Source: Thermodesulfobacteriota bacterium
Lineage (GTDB): Bacteria > Desulfobacterota_D > UBA1144 > Nemesobacterales > UBA2774
Reading direction: 5' to 3'
Assembly (NCBI GenBank): GCA_039028315.1
Contig: JBCCIH010000003.1
Location: 1 to 27,996, forward strand
DNA length: 27,996 nt
Positions 15,240-23,610 of this stretch are shown one piece after another; position 1 is the stretch's first letter, and each line of letters starts with the position of its first letter. Both the position numbers and the translations under genes were made by a program. The notes under the pieces were generated by a model that saw only the letters and a program-made list of their open reading frames with translations, was not told the DNA's origin and ran no database searches.

Positions 15240-16739
15240 ATGTATTGCATAACCCAGCACCGCTCTAAACTAAATATATCAAAATTAAATATTCTAATCC
15301 TTGCTATAGCCTCTTTTCTATTTGTAAGCTTTGCGTTATCCAGCGCTCATGCTCAGAAACCAAACAAACCTGAGTCTGTTAAAAGAGTAATAGTGGTAAA
15401 AGATTATAAATGGGCCTCAGCCGGTATGGGTAGGCCTGCCATTATGTCGGAGATAACAATCGAAAACAGAAGTGACAATGACTACAAAGATCTAGCTGTA
15501 GAAGTAGATTTTTATACAGCAAACGACATCCCTCTAGGCTCACTTAGATCAACTATTAAAGAAATCCTGCCGGCCAGGAGTGAGATGACTTTTAATAACC
15601 TTAATTTTGGAATAATGCACTCAGAGCTCAACAACTCTGTTGCCAGAGTAGTTAAAGCAGAGCTTATTGAAAAAGGCACACCTACGCAGGCAAAGGATCT
15701 TATATTGGTAAAAAATTGGGAATGGACCGGCGGGCAATATGGTACCGAGGGAATTTTAAAAGAGATAACACTTGATAACAGAAGCGGTGAGGCTTGGAAG
15801 GATATTGAGATTAACGTTAACTTTTTAGGAACCAAAGGCGGCAAATTGGGTGTAAGAGGCTTTACCAGTAGAGCGGTAATACACGATGTGATACCGCCTA
15901 GGAGTGAGCGTACCTATTATGGCATAAATGTTGGATTTAGACACCCTGACGCAAAAGAGGTAGTCATAACCGTAAGACAAGCAAAGCCAATATCAGACAA
16001 AGAGCTTAAAATTAAGATGGCTAAAAAAGAGGGTAAAACAGCTGTTAAAAAGAAGAAGACAAAACCTACAACAGTAACAGAAGACGGAACGGTAATACCA
16101 GATCCTAACTATGATGAGAGTGGGAAAAAGCTGTCTTTATCTGAAAAGTACAAAAAGAAGCTGGCCGAAGAACAGGGAACAGCCCCTCCACCGCTTCCTG
16201 CAGAGGATGCACCAGCCGTTTCATCAGACACTGCTCCTGCTGAGGAAATTGTAGCCTCAGGCGCACCTACAGAACAGAGCGCAGAAGTAACTGAGGCTAT
16301 CACTGCGCCGCAAGCTCCACCTGCTCCTGATGCTCCGCCACTGCCTGATACTCCAACATCACCAGCGGCTGACACAACCACAGCGCAAAGTGATGAAGAA
16401 TACGAGTACGAATATGAAGAGGAAGTGCCTCTGCCGACTGAGGACATAGTAGTGGAAGACTTTAAATTCTCAGGTGCTGTACCTCAGACTATGGGAAGAA
16501 TTACTGAGATAACCCTTCGGAACTTAAGCGAGATTCCTTATACTAAAATAGAGCTAAAAGTTGATTTCTTCTCATTTAAAGAAGAAACACCTATGTTCTC
16601 TAACAGAGCGACAATTGTAGACGTTCTTCCCGCTAAGGGAACAAAAACATTTAAAAATATTGAGGCTGGTTTTATCAATGCAATTCCGCAGGAAGTAAGA
16701 ATTCAGGTACTAGACGCAATACCGTTTAGCCAGTATTAG
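15240..16739 (+). CDS. Secreted protein with three copies of a ~90-residue beta-sandwich-like repeat
   Basis: I do not recognise a named family. The 499-residue product has an N-terminal signal peptide (hydrophobic span at about residues 16-34, cut after A-H-A at residue 38). Three related domains follow at about residues 49-142, 154-250 and 403-495. Each begins V-(K/E)-(D/N)-(Y/W/F)-(K/E)-(W/F), then an EIT-(I/L)-x-N-x-S strand, a Y/W-K-(D/K)-(L/I)-x-(V/L/I)-x-V-(D/N)-F strand, and a (I/V)-x-(D/E)-(V/I)-(L/I)-P-(A/P)-(R/K) hairpin before a TF-x-N/Y-G-I turn. The pattern resembles FxLYD-type extracellular domains. Between copies 2 and 3 lies a lysine-rich then Pro/Ala/Glu-rich, probably disordered, linker (about 255-400) ending in an acidic Tyr/Glu run. 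A GAGGAG ribosome binding site supports the ATG. It is the only plus-strand gene of the central part of the window. Confidence 0.75.
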   Translation: MYCITQHRSKLNISKLNILILAIASFLFVSFALSSAHAQKPNKPESVKRVIVVKDYKWASAGMGRPAIMSEITIENRSDNDYKDLAVEVDFYTANDIPLGSLRSTIKEILPARSEMTFNNLNFGIMHSELNNSVARVVKAELIEKGTPTQAKDLILVKNWEWTGGQYGTEGILKEITLDNRSGEAWKDIEINVNFLGTKGGKLGVRGFTSRAVIHDVIPPRSERTYYGINVGFRHPDAKEVVITVRQAKPISDKELKIKMAKKEGKTAVKKKKTKPTTVTEDGTVIPDPNYDESGKKLSLSEKYKKKLAEEQGTAPPPLPAEDAPAVSSDTAPAEEIVASGAPTEQSAEVTEAITAPQAPPAPDAPPLPDTPTSPAADTTTAQSDEEYEYEYEEEVPLPTEDIVVEDFKFSGAVPQTMGRITEITLRNLSEIPYTKIELKVDFFSFKEETPMFSNRATIVDVLPAKGTKTFKNIEAGFINAIPQEVRIQVLDAIPFSQY

Positions 16740-16751
16740 TTAGTAGGCTAT

Positions 16752-17798
16752 TTAAAGTAGATTTAGCTGGGTACCGCCAGGTTTTCTAAAATACTCTGTT
16801 GAGAGAGTTATTGAAGTCTTATCCATACCAGACCTTTTTTTGGCTACATCAAACATGTCCTTTACTTGCTCAGCATATATACCCTTTCCTTTCATTCTCT
16901 CATAGAATTCCTTGCTGTTTAGATCCCCATCTCTAATTGATTTTATCCTGTTGAGCACTTTCTCAGCTCTATCTGGAAAATGCCTGTGTAGCCATTTTGA
17001 AAACAAATCTGACACCCCGTATGGGAGCCTTAACATTATGTATGAAGCCGCAACCGCACCTGAGTCGGCTGAAGCTTGTATTATTTTTGGCAGCTCATGA
17101 TCTGTAAGTCCAGGCACAACCGGGGCCACCATGACCATAACGGGTATGCCGGCTTTTGAAAGCTCCTCAATTGCCTTTAGTCTAAGCCTGGGCTCTGAAG
17201 TTCTTGGCTCCATCAGGTTTTTTATTTTTGGATCTAGTGTTGTAATTGACACAGCCACGAGAGCGCCGTTCCATTTCGCAAAATCACAGAGAATATCTAT
17301 GTCTCTAGTTACAAGATAGTTTTTGGTAATAATTCCGATAGGATTTTTAAACTCCTCTAACACTTCAAGACAGCGCCTTGTTAATTCAAAGCGCCTTTCA
17401 GCTGGCTGGTAACAGTCTGTATTGCCGCTGATGGCTATTGTTTCGGGTATATACTTCTTAGCAGAAAGCTCCTTTCTTAGTAAAGTGGGAGCATCCTTCT
17501 TTACAAATATCTTGGTCTCAAAGTCTAGTCCTAAAGATAGCCCAAGATATTCATGTGATGGTCTCGCATAGCAATATATGCATCCATGCTCACAGCCGCG
17601 GTAGGGATTTATACCTGCATTAAATCCAACATCCGGGCTGTCATTGTAGGTAATGATAGATTTTGTAGTGTCTTTGTAAAAAACTGTCTTAGGAGACAGG
17701 CCCTGAGTTATTTCCTCTTCAGTCGGTATAAAATCAATTTGGTCAAAACGATTGCCCGGATTCTCTGCTGCTCCCCTTCCCTTATATCCATCACGCAT
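16752..17798 (-). CDS. PA0069/SPL-type radical SAM protein
   Basis: The 348-residue product belongs to the radical SAM proteins related to spore photoproduct lyase, closest in pattern to the PA0069 group. The iron-sulfur motif CEHGCIYC uses Cys69, Cys73 and Cys76. INPYRGCEHGCIYCYARPSHEY, the TDCYQPAERRFELTR segment, the ITKNYLVTRD strand and VSITTLD are family-typical. These proteins are found in many non-sporulating bacteria and their substrate is unknown, so a DNA-repair role is only a guess from the relationship. The ATG at 17798-17796 has no Shine-Dalgarno; a TATACT hexamer sits six bases upstream, which would suit a leaderless transcript. Its 3' end converges with the secreted three-repeat gene, with only 12 bases between the stops. 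Confidence 0.88.
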   Translation of the reverse strand: MRDGYKGRGAAENPGNRFDQIDFIPTEEEITQGLSPKTVFYKDTTKSIITYNDSPDVGFNAGINPYRGCEHGCIYCYARPSHEYLGLSLGLDFETKIFVKKDAPTLLRKELSAKKYIPETIAISGNTDCYQPAERRFELTRRCLEVLEEFKNPIGIITKNYLVTRDIDILCDFAKWNGALVAVSITTLDPKIKNLMEPRTSEPRLRLKAIEELSKAGIPVMVMVAPVVPGLTDHELPKIIQASADSGAVAASYIMLRLPYGVSDLFSKWLHRHFPDRAEKVLNRIKSIRDGDLNSKEFYERMKGKGIYAEQVKDMFDVAKKRSGMDKTSITLSTEYFRKPGGTQLNLL

Positions 17799-17804
17799 AA
17801 AAAA

Positions 17805-17810
17805 AGTATA
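17805..17810 (-). promoter_or_regulatory. Candidate -10 element directly upstream of the radical SAM gene
   Basis: TATACT on the minus strand is followed by six T and then the ATG. Transcription would begin at or next to the start codon. No -35 match is seen at 16-18 bases. Confidence 0.35.
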
Positions 17811-17822
17811 TAAGATTAGATT

Positions 17823-17843
17823 AAAAGATCACAGGCATCTTTT
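17823..17843. repeat. Weak AT-rich hairpin between ispG and the radical SAM gene
   Basis: AAAAGAT (17823-17829) pairs with ATCTTTT (17837-17843) around a seven-base CACAGGC loop, with further T on the plus strand. It may help end ispG transcription on the minus strand, but the stem is weak and the U-tract there is short. Confidence 0.3.
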
Positions 17844-17882
17844 TTTTTACTATAAAAAGGTTTGCGTAGAAATTTGGTGGGA

Positions 17883-18938
17883 TTAAACAAAAGTCTCAAG
17901 CTCTTTTACAAGCTCATCTACTATTTGGTGCTCTTTAAATGATCTGACTAACTTTCCGTCCTTGTAGAGCATGCCTTTTCCTCTGCCGCCGGCAATTCCT
18001 ATATCAGCTTCAGACGCTTCTCCGGGTCCGTTAACAACGCAGCCTAAAATCGCAACTTTAATAGGCCTTGGAAGCTCAATATCAGTGATTCTGTCCTCAA
18101 CATCTTTTACAAGCTTCATGAGATCAATCTCAAGCCTGCCGCAACCTGGACAGGAAATAAGCTCAATACCGTTTCGCCTAAGCCCAAGTGATCTAAGAAT
18201 ATTAAACCCTACTTTGATCTCATCCACAGGATCGCCGGTCAACGAGACTCTGATTGTATCGCCAATTCCTTCGGCCAAAAGTGTGCCTATGCCGATTGAG
18301 GACTTGATAGTACCCATCTCATATGTTCCAGCCTCTGTCACGCCCAAGTGAAGTGGATACTCGCATCTTTCTGCCAACAAGCGGTAGGAGGCAATCATCT
18401 TTTGAACATCTGTTGATTTCACTGAGATCTTAATATCCCTAAAGTCTAAGTCCTCAAGGATTTGTACATGCTTAAATGCGCTCTCAGCCAGTGCTTCCGG
18501 CGTTGGAGAGCCGTGTTTTTTTAAAATGTCTTTATCTAAGGATCCAGAGTTTACGCCGATACGAATAGGGATACCTCTTTCTTTAACAGCGTCGACAACA
18601 GCTTTGATGCGGTATTTTGCCCCTATATTGCCGGGGTTAATTCTCATGCCGTCAACGCCTTGCTTCACTGCTTCAAGGGCAAGTTTGTAGTCAAAATGTA
18701 TGTCTGATACGATTGGAATATTGGTCTGTTTTTTAATTTCGCCCAATGACATAGCAGCTTCCATATCAGGAACAGCTAGTCGCACTATATCACAGCCAGC
18801 CTTTTCAAGACTCTTAATCTGAGCCACAGTTGCAGCAACATCGCGTGTATCGGTTTTGGTCATTGACTGAACTGTAACCGGAGCTCCTCCACCAACTTTA
18901 ACTCCTCCAATTTCAATCTGTCTGGAAGTTCTTCCCAT
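17883..18938 (-). CDS. ispG: 4-hydroxy-3-methylbut-2-en-1-yl diphosphate synthase (flavodoxin)
   Basis: IspG (GcpE) carries out the iron-sulfur-dependent reductive ring opening of MEcPP to HMBPP, the penultimate step of the non-mevalonate isoprenoid pathway. The 351-residue product is the bacterial two-domain form: a TIM-barrel with VTVQSMTKTDTRD, RLAVPD, SDIHFDYKLA and RINPGNIG, then the iron-sulfur domain with Cys263 and Cys266 in SCPGCGR and Cys300 in GCVVNGPGE, where Glu307 is the conserved acidic ligand-site residue. No insertion domain like that of plants and some other bacteria is present. The ATG at 18938-18936 is the natural start. It lies 65 bases downstream of topA on the same strand. 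Other pathway genes are not in the window. Confidence 0.97.
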   Translation of the reverse strand: MGRTSRQIEIGGVKVGGGAPVTVQSMTKTDTRDVAATVAQIKSLEKAGCDIVRLAVPDMEAAMSLGEIKKQTNIPIVSDIHFDYKLALEAVKQGVDGMRINPGNIGAKYRIKAVVDAVKERGIPIRIGVNSGSLDKDILKKHGSPTPEALAESAFKHVQILEDLDFRDIKISVKSTDVQKMIASYRLLAERCEYPLHLGVTEAGTYEMGTIKSSIGIGTLLAEGIGDTIRVSLTGDPVDEIKVGFNILRSLGLRRNGIELISCPGCGRLEIDLMKLVKDVEDRITDIELPRPIKVAILGCVVNGPGEASEADIGIAGGRGKGMLYKDGKLVRSFKEHQIVDELVKELETFV

Positions 18939-19003
18939 TTTTTCTAGTGTAAAGATTATTTAGATTTACGCGTTAAGTGTATAACAAAAATAGATCAAAT
19001 CAA

Positions 19004-21280
19004 TCAGTTAGCATCAGTTGTTTCTTCGGCATCTTTCTTTGAGCCTTTCTTTGCTCCCCGGCCCTTACCACCAGGCTTAGACTCAACTATGTTTCCGTTT
19101 TCATCAATGTTGAGAATAGTTCTGCATTTTGGATATCCGGTGCAGCCTAGAAATTTGCCGTAGCGCCCTTTTCGCTCTGCCATGGGCTTTCCGCATTTCT
19201 CACACTTTATATCTTCTCTAATTACGGGCTCTTCTTTCTCTATAATTTTAATATTCCCATCTGGATCATATTCAAAAGCTTTTGCGTTTTTACAGTCGGG
19301 GTATTTTGAGCATGCTAAGAACTCTCCTCGTCTGCTCTGTTTTATAACCATCGGGGCGTCGCACTTATCACAAGGCAAATCTTCTCTTAACTCTGGCGCT
19401 GCTCTTTCAACGATTACGATTTTTCCTTCTTTGTCATACTCAAAAGCTTTTGCGCTTTTACAATCAGGGTATCTTGAGCAGGACAAGAACTCTCCACCCC
19501 TGCCCCATTTAATAATCATTGGAGCGTTGCAGGTATCACAAGATATATTTGTCTCAACCCCTTTCATTGAATCTTGGGCTTTGTCTAATCTATCTGAAAA
19601 ACCGCTGTAGAATTTCTTTAAAAGCTCTACCCAGTTGATGCTGCCTTCCTCAACATCATCCAATTTTTCTTCCATTTCGGCAGTGAACTGAACATCCATG
19701 ATCTCTGGAAAACCTTGTATAAGTAGATCATTAACAGTGCGGCCCAAAACCGTAGGAGAAAGTCTGTTTTTCTCTCTAAGAACATATTCGCGGTCCTGTA
19801 TGGTGGAGATAATGCTTGCATAGGTAGATGGACGTCCAATACCTTTTTCCTCAAGCTCTTTTACCAGCGAGCTTTCGGTAAATCTAGGCGGCGGCTGAGT
19901 AAAATGCTGTTTCCCTTCAAGATTTATAAGATCAAGCGCATCGCCGGAATTTAGATCCGGGAGCTTTCTCATTTCATCTTTTTCTTTAGCTTCTTCCTCT
20001 TCTTCTTTGCCCTCAAGATACACGGCTGAAAAACCGGGGAACTTAACAATCGATCCAGTAGCTCTAAATACCGCTTTTCCTGCTTCAATCTCTACCGTGG
20101 TTTGATCATAAATCATAGCTGTCATTTGAGATGCGACAAACCTTTGCCAGATTAGTTTATAAAGCTTAAATTCATCTTCTGATAGGAATTCTTTTATTGA
20201 CTCCGGTATTTTATCAACAAATGTCGGCCTTATAGCCTCGTGTGCATCCTGAGCCGATTTTTTGACTTTAAATGTGTTTGGCTTTTCAGGCAAATACTCA
20301 TCGCCGTAATTTGTTTTTACATATGCCCTCACATCCTCAAGCGCATCATTTGAGACTCTAACCGAGTCTGTTCTCATATAAGTAATTAAACCAACAGGGC
20401 CCTCAGCGCCAAGGTCAATTCCCTCATATAGCTTTTGTGCTACAGACATTGTTTTCTTGGTGCCAAACCTGATCTTTCGTGAAGCTTCTTGTTGAAGCGT
20501 GCTGGTAATAAAAGGCGGTGTAGCATTTCTTTTTTTATCTTTGCGGTCTACTTTAGAAACAACGTAATTCTGATTTCTAATCGAGTCTAATATATGATTA
20601 GACTGTTCTTCATTCCCTATTTCCGCTTTATCCCCATCAAACCTAACTAAATTTGCAATGAATGATTCTTTGGTCTCATCCTGAGTTCTTTTAAGCTCAG
20701 ATTCAATAGACCAATATTCTCTTGGCTTAAATGCCTCAATTTCCCTTTCTCTTTCTACGACTATTCTAAGTGCAACACTCTGCACCCTTCCAGCGCTAAG
20801 GCCTTTTTTAACTTTTCTCCAAAGTAGCGGGCTTACCTGATAGCCCACAAGTCTGTCGAGTACTCTTCTTGCCTGCTGGGCCTCGAATCTATCTTGGCTA
20901 AGGTCTGTTGGGTTTTCTATAGATTTTTGTACCGCGTTTTTAGTAATTTCATGAAATAGAACCCTGTGGGATCTATCCCATATGTTTAATTCATTAGCAA
21001 TGTGCCAGGCGATCGCCTCGCCTTCTCGATCAGGGTCAGACGCTAAATAGACATTCTCTGCTTTCTTTGCTGCTTTTTTAAGCTTATCTAAATATTTGCC
21101 TTTTCCCCTTATTACTACGTACTCAGGATTAAAATCATTATCGACATCCACTCCTAGTTTGCTTGTAGGTAGATCAATAAGATGTCCTGATGAAGCTTCA
21201 ACGCTAAAATCAGTACCCAAGTATTTTTTAATTGTCTTGGCTTTTGCCGGTGACTCAACAATTATTAAAGATTTAGACAT
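19004..21280 (-). CDS. topA: DNA topoisomerase I
   Basis: TopA relaxes negative supercoils by a type IA strand-passage mechanism. The 758-residue product has the TOPRIM domain (SLIIVESPAKAKTIKKYL at the start, DPDREGEAIAWH from residue 82), the central clamp with EAQQARRVLDRLVGYQVSP, and the active-site Tyr301 in ITYMRTDS. The C-terminal part carries three four-cysteine zinc ribbons in a row: CDTC...CSRYPDC, CDKC...CSKYPDC and CEKC...CTGYPKC, roughly residues 585-715, ending in a basic Gly/Lys-rich tail. The first two ribbons share the sequence CS(R/K)YPDCK(S/N)AKAFEYD, so they look like a recent internal duplication. The ATG at 21280-21278 has AAGG about seven bases upstream. dprA, which often lies next to topA, is here separated by three genes. 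Confidence 0.97.
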   Translation of the reverse strand: MSKSLIIVESPAKAKTIKKYLGTDFSVEASSGHLIDLPTSKLGVDVDNDFNPEYVVIRGKGKYLDKLKKAAKKAENVYLASDPDREGEAIAWHIANELNIWDRSHRVLFHEITKNAVQKSIENPTDLSQDRFEAQQARRVLDRLVGYQVSPLLWRKVKKGLSAGRVQSVALRIVVEREREIEAFKPREYWSIESELKRTQDETKESFIANLVRFDGDKAEIGNEEQSNHILDSIRNQNYVVSKVDRKDKKRNATPPFITSTLQQEASRKIRFGTKKTMSVAQKLYEGIDLGAEGPVGLITYMRTDSVRVSNDALEDVRAYVKTNYGDEYLPEKPNTFKVKKSAQDAHEAIRPTFVDKIPESIKEFLSEDEFKLYKLIWQRFVASQMTAMIYDQTTVEIEAGKAVFRATGSIVKFPGFSAVYLEGKEEEEEAKEKDEMRKLPDLNSGDALDLINLEGKQHFTQPPPRFTESSLVKELEEKGIGRPSTYASIISTIQDREYVLREKNRLSPTVLGRTVNDLLIQGFPEIMDVQFTAEMEEKLDDVEEGSINWVELLKKFYSGFSDRLDKAQDSMKGVETNISCDTCNAPMIIKWGRGGEFLSCSRYPDCKSAKAFEYDKEGKIVIVERAAPELREDLPCDKCDAPMVIKQSRRGEFLACSKYPDCKNAKAFEYDPDGNIKIIEKEEPVIREDIKCEKCGKPMAERKGRYGKFLGCTGYPKCRTILNIDENGNIVESKPGGKGRGAKKGSKKDAEETTDAN

Positions 21281-21410
21281 TTCACACCTTATATGTATTT
21301 AATATCACTGTTTAGATTAATCATAATCATTTGAGATTCAATCATAAAACAGATCATACGCATTTTACCTGAATAAATAATAATGCAAATATAAAGGTAA
21401 TGATGATTGG

Positions 21411-22715
21411 CTAATTGCCAATACCTACTCCAAAATATTTAAGTCCTAACTTTAAAAGCGCCTGGGGTTTATACAAATTGCGCCCATCAAAAATCACGTC
21501 TCCATTCATTAGTTCTTTCATTTTGGGAAAATCCGGCTGACGGTACTCATTCCACTCAGTATTGATTATTAGTGCCTCTGCATCTTTTAAAGCGCCGTAG
21601 TTAGTATCTGCATATTCTACTTTTTCGCCAAGTTCAAGCTTGGCATTATTCATTGCAACAGGATCATGCACACAAACTTGGGCGCCAGCCTTGAGCAGTT
21701 TATCAATTATATAGAGTGAGGGCGCCTCTCTTATGTCATCAGTTTTGGGCTTAAATGAAATGCCCCAAATTGCAATTTTCTTGTTCTTTAAATCTCCGCT
21801 AAAGTAATTGTGGACTTTATTCCAAAAATGCTCTCTTTGGTTTGCATTAACCTCGTCTGTGGCAGAGCAAAGCTTAAGCTCAGATTCGTATTGTTTTCCT
21901 GTATTCACAAGTGCCTTAACATCCTTGGGGAAACATGAACCGCCGTAGCCTATTCCGGGAAAAAGAAAATGACGTCCAATTCTATCATCCGAACCGATAG
22001 CAACCCTTACTTCAGATATGTCGGCGCCTACTACTTCGCAAAGGTTTGCGATTTCGTTCATAAAAGAAATTCTGGTTGCCAGCATGGCATTAGCTGTATA
22101 CTTTGCGAGCTCAGAGGACCTGATTGAGACTACTATTGCTCGGTCCATTGATCTCATAAACGGTGCATAGAGTTCCTTGAGTATCTCACCAGTGGCTTCA
22201 TTCTCCACCCCAATTATGACCCTGTCTGGCTTCATAAAATCCTCAACTGCAGCTCCTTCTTTTAAAAACTCAGGGTTTGAAGCGACATCAAAATTAACAT
22301 CAGTAATTTTTTTAATTTCATCTCGTATCATTTCGGTCGTTCCTACAGGAACAGTGCTTTTAGTCACAACAACTTTATAATCATCTATGCTCTTGCCTAT
22401 AGATTTTGCCACGCTTACAACTGCGCTCGTATCCGCAGATCCGTCATCTTTAGGAGGTGTACCAACAGCTATTAAGACTATTTGAGAATTTTTTATGCCG
22501 TAAGCTATATCAGTTGTGAAGTGCAGCCTTTGTTCTTTAATGTTCTTTTTTACTATATCTTCAAGGCCCGGCTCATAAAAAGTGACTTTACCTTCTTTAA
22601 GACTTGCCACCTTTTCCTCGTCAATATCAACGCATATAACATTGTTTCCGCTTCCTGAAAGGCATGCCCCTGTAACCAAACCTACATATCCTGTCCCAAT
22701 TACACATATGTTCAT
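21411..22715 (-). CDS. ugd: UDP-glucose 6-dehydrogenase
   Basis: This enzyme oxidises UDP-glucose twice to UDP-glucuronate, a precursor of surface polysaccharides. The 434-residue product shows the N-terminal Rossmann fold (GTGYVGLVTGACLSGSGNNV, with GxGxxG at residues 7-12), the NPEFLKEGAAVEDF motif near 147, the catalytic Cys261 in GYGGSCFPKD, and the C-terminal UDP-binding domain (WGISFKPKTDDIREAPS, DGRN). Relatives such as UDP-N-acetylmannosamine dehydrogenase share the fold, but the NPEFLKEG and GGSCFPKDVKAL pattern favours UDP-glucose. The ATG follows AGAGGT by seven bases. No other polysaccharide gene is near, so its product's use is not indicated. Confidence 0.93.
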   Translation of the reverse strand: MNICVIGTGYVGLVTGACLSGSGNNVICVDIDEEKVASLKEGKVTFYEPGLEDIVKKNIKEQRLHFTTDIAYGIKNSQIVLIAVGTPPKDDGSADTSAVVSVAKSIGKSIDDYKVVVTKSTVPVGTTEMIRDEIKKITDVNFDVASNPEFLKEGAAVEDFMKPDRVIIGVENEATGEILKELYAPFMRSMDRAIVVSIRSSELAKYTANAMLATRISFMNEIANLCEVVGADISEVRVAIGSDDRIGRHFLFPGIGYGGSCFPKDVKALVNTGKQYESELKLCSATDEVNANQREHFWNKVHNYFSGDLKNKKIAIWGISFKPKTDDIREAPSLYIIDKLLKAGAQVCVHDPVAMNNAKLELGEKVEYADTNYGALKDAEALIINTEWNEYRQPDFPKMKELMNGDVIFDGRNLYKPQALLKLGLKYFGVGIGN

Positions 22716-22840
22716 AATTTACCTCTAATTTTTGAAAGGATACTAGAATATCATGAAAAAATGAATTTGATATAAAGAAATCCTAATTCGGCACAATCTG
22801 CCATAAGTTTGAAGTACTGGGTCTAATATATTGGTGAGTC

Positions 22841-23533
22841 CTAGTTAATCAGACCATTTTGAAAGCCAAAAAGCATAAGTTCTGACCTATTTTTTAGGGA
22901 CAATTTTTTAAAGACTTTATATAAATGAAACTTCACCGTCTTCTCACTAATATATAAACCTGTTGCTATTTCTTTATTCGTCATGCCTTTGAGAACTAGC
23001 TTTATTATCTTTATTTCAGTTTCTGTTAAATCATAGATCTGGCCTTTAAGATTAAACTCATTAGTCGGATAAGATTTCCCGTCTACTACTTTTCCCATGA
23101 TTTTTCTATCCGCCCAAAGTTCCCCATCATATACCGCAATTATTGCTTTTATAAGTTCCTTAGAATTTTCTTTTTTATTTATGTAGCCCCTAATCCCAGA
23201 TCTTAAGCCACTGATTAGAAGGTTTTCACTATACTCATCGTCAACGAGCAGTATTACTCTTGCGCTCTTATTTTTTCTTGCCAGCTCTAAAATTTTATTT
23301 AGGTTAAGCCCTTTAAGCTCTGCATCTATTAGAAGTATATCAAAGCTCTTTTTCTTAGTAGCCTCAATTAGATTAATTAAATTAGATACCGCACCCACAA
23401 CATTTATTCTTTTATCTGATTCTAAAAGGGTTGAAACACTTTCTGCATAAATCGGAAAAGGGCAGGCAACAATAACTTTTACCTTATGAGATTTCTTATT
23501 AGAGGCTCTTTTAGTTTGCGGCACAACTATCAC
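22841..23533 (-). CDS. LuxR/NarL-type response regulator with degenerate receiver domain
   Basis: The 230-residue product has a receiver-like domain at about residues 18-135 and a LuxR-type helix-turn-helix at about 165-225 (LTETEIKIIKLVLKGMTNKEIATGLYISEKTVKFHLYKVFKKLSL). The phosphoacceptor position is Asp70 in ILLIDAEL and Lys120 or 121 is kept. The acidic pair that holds Mg2+ at the end of the first strand is missing (V-I-V-A-C-P instead of V-D-D), and the conserved Thr/Ser of the fourth strand is Val97. Phosphorylation may therefore be absent or unusual. The first GTG (23533) has AGGA only one base upstream; the second GTG (23524) is ten bases from it and may be the true start. No histidine kinase is adjacent. 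The only close neighbours are the propeller lipoprotein and ugd. Confidence 0.85.
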   Translation of the reverse strand: MIVVPQTKRASNKKSHKVKVIVACPFPIYAESVSTLLESDKRINVVGAVSNLINLIEATKKKSFDILLIDAELKGLNLNKILELARKNKSARVILLVDDEYSENLLISGLRSGIRGYINKKENSKELIKAIIAVYDGELWADRKIMGKVVDGKSYPTNEFNLKGQIYDLTETEIKIIKLVLKGMTNKEIATGLYISEKTVKFHLYKVFKKLSLKNRSELMLFGFQNGLIN

Positions 23534-23610
23534 GTCCTATGATTTATAAAATTTATAATACCATAGGTGCTCCGGCTTGCCATACTTTAGTATTAATATA
23601 TAAATTTAGA

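Noticed and set aside
16109..16447. Minus-strand frame rich in Ser, Gly, Ala and Val inside the secreted three-repeat gene
   Set aside because: It mirrors the Pro/Ala/Glu linker codons and has no signal of its own.
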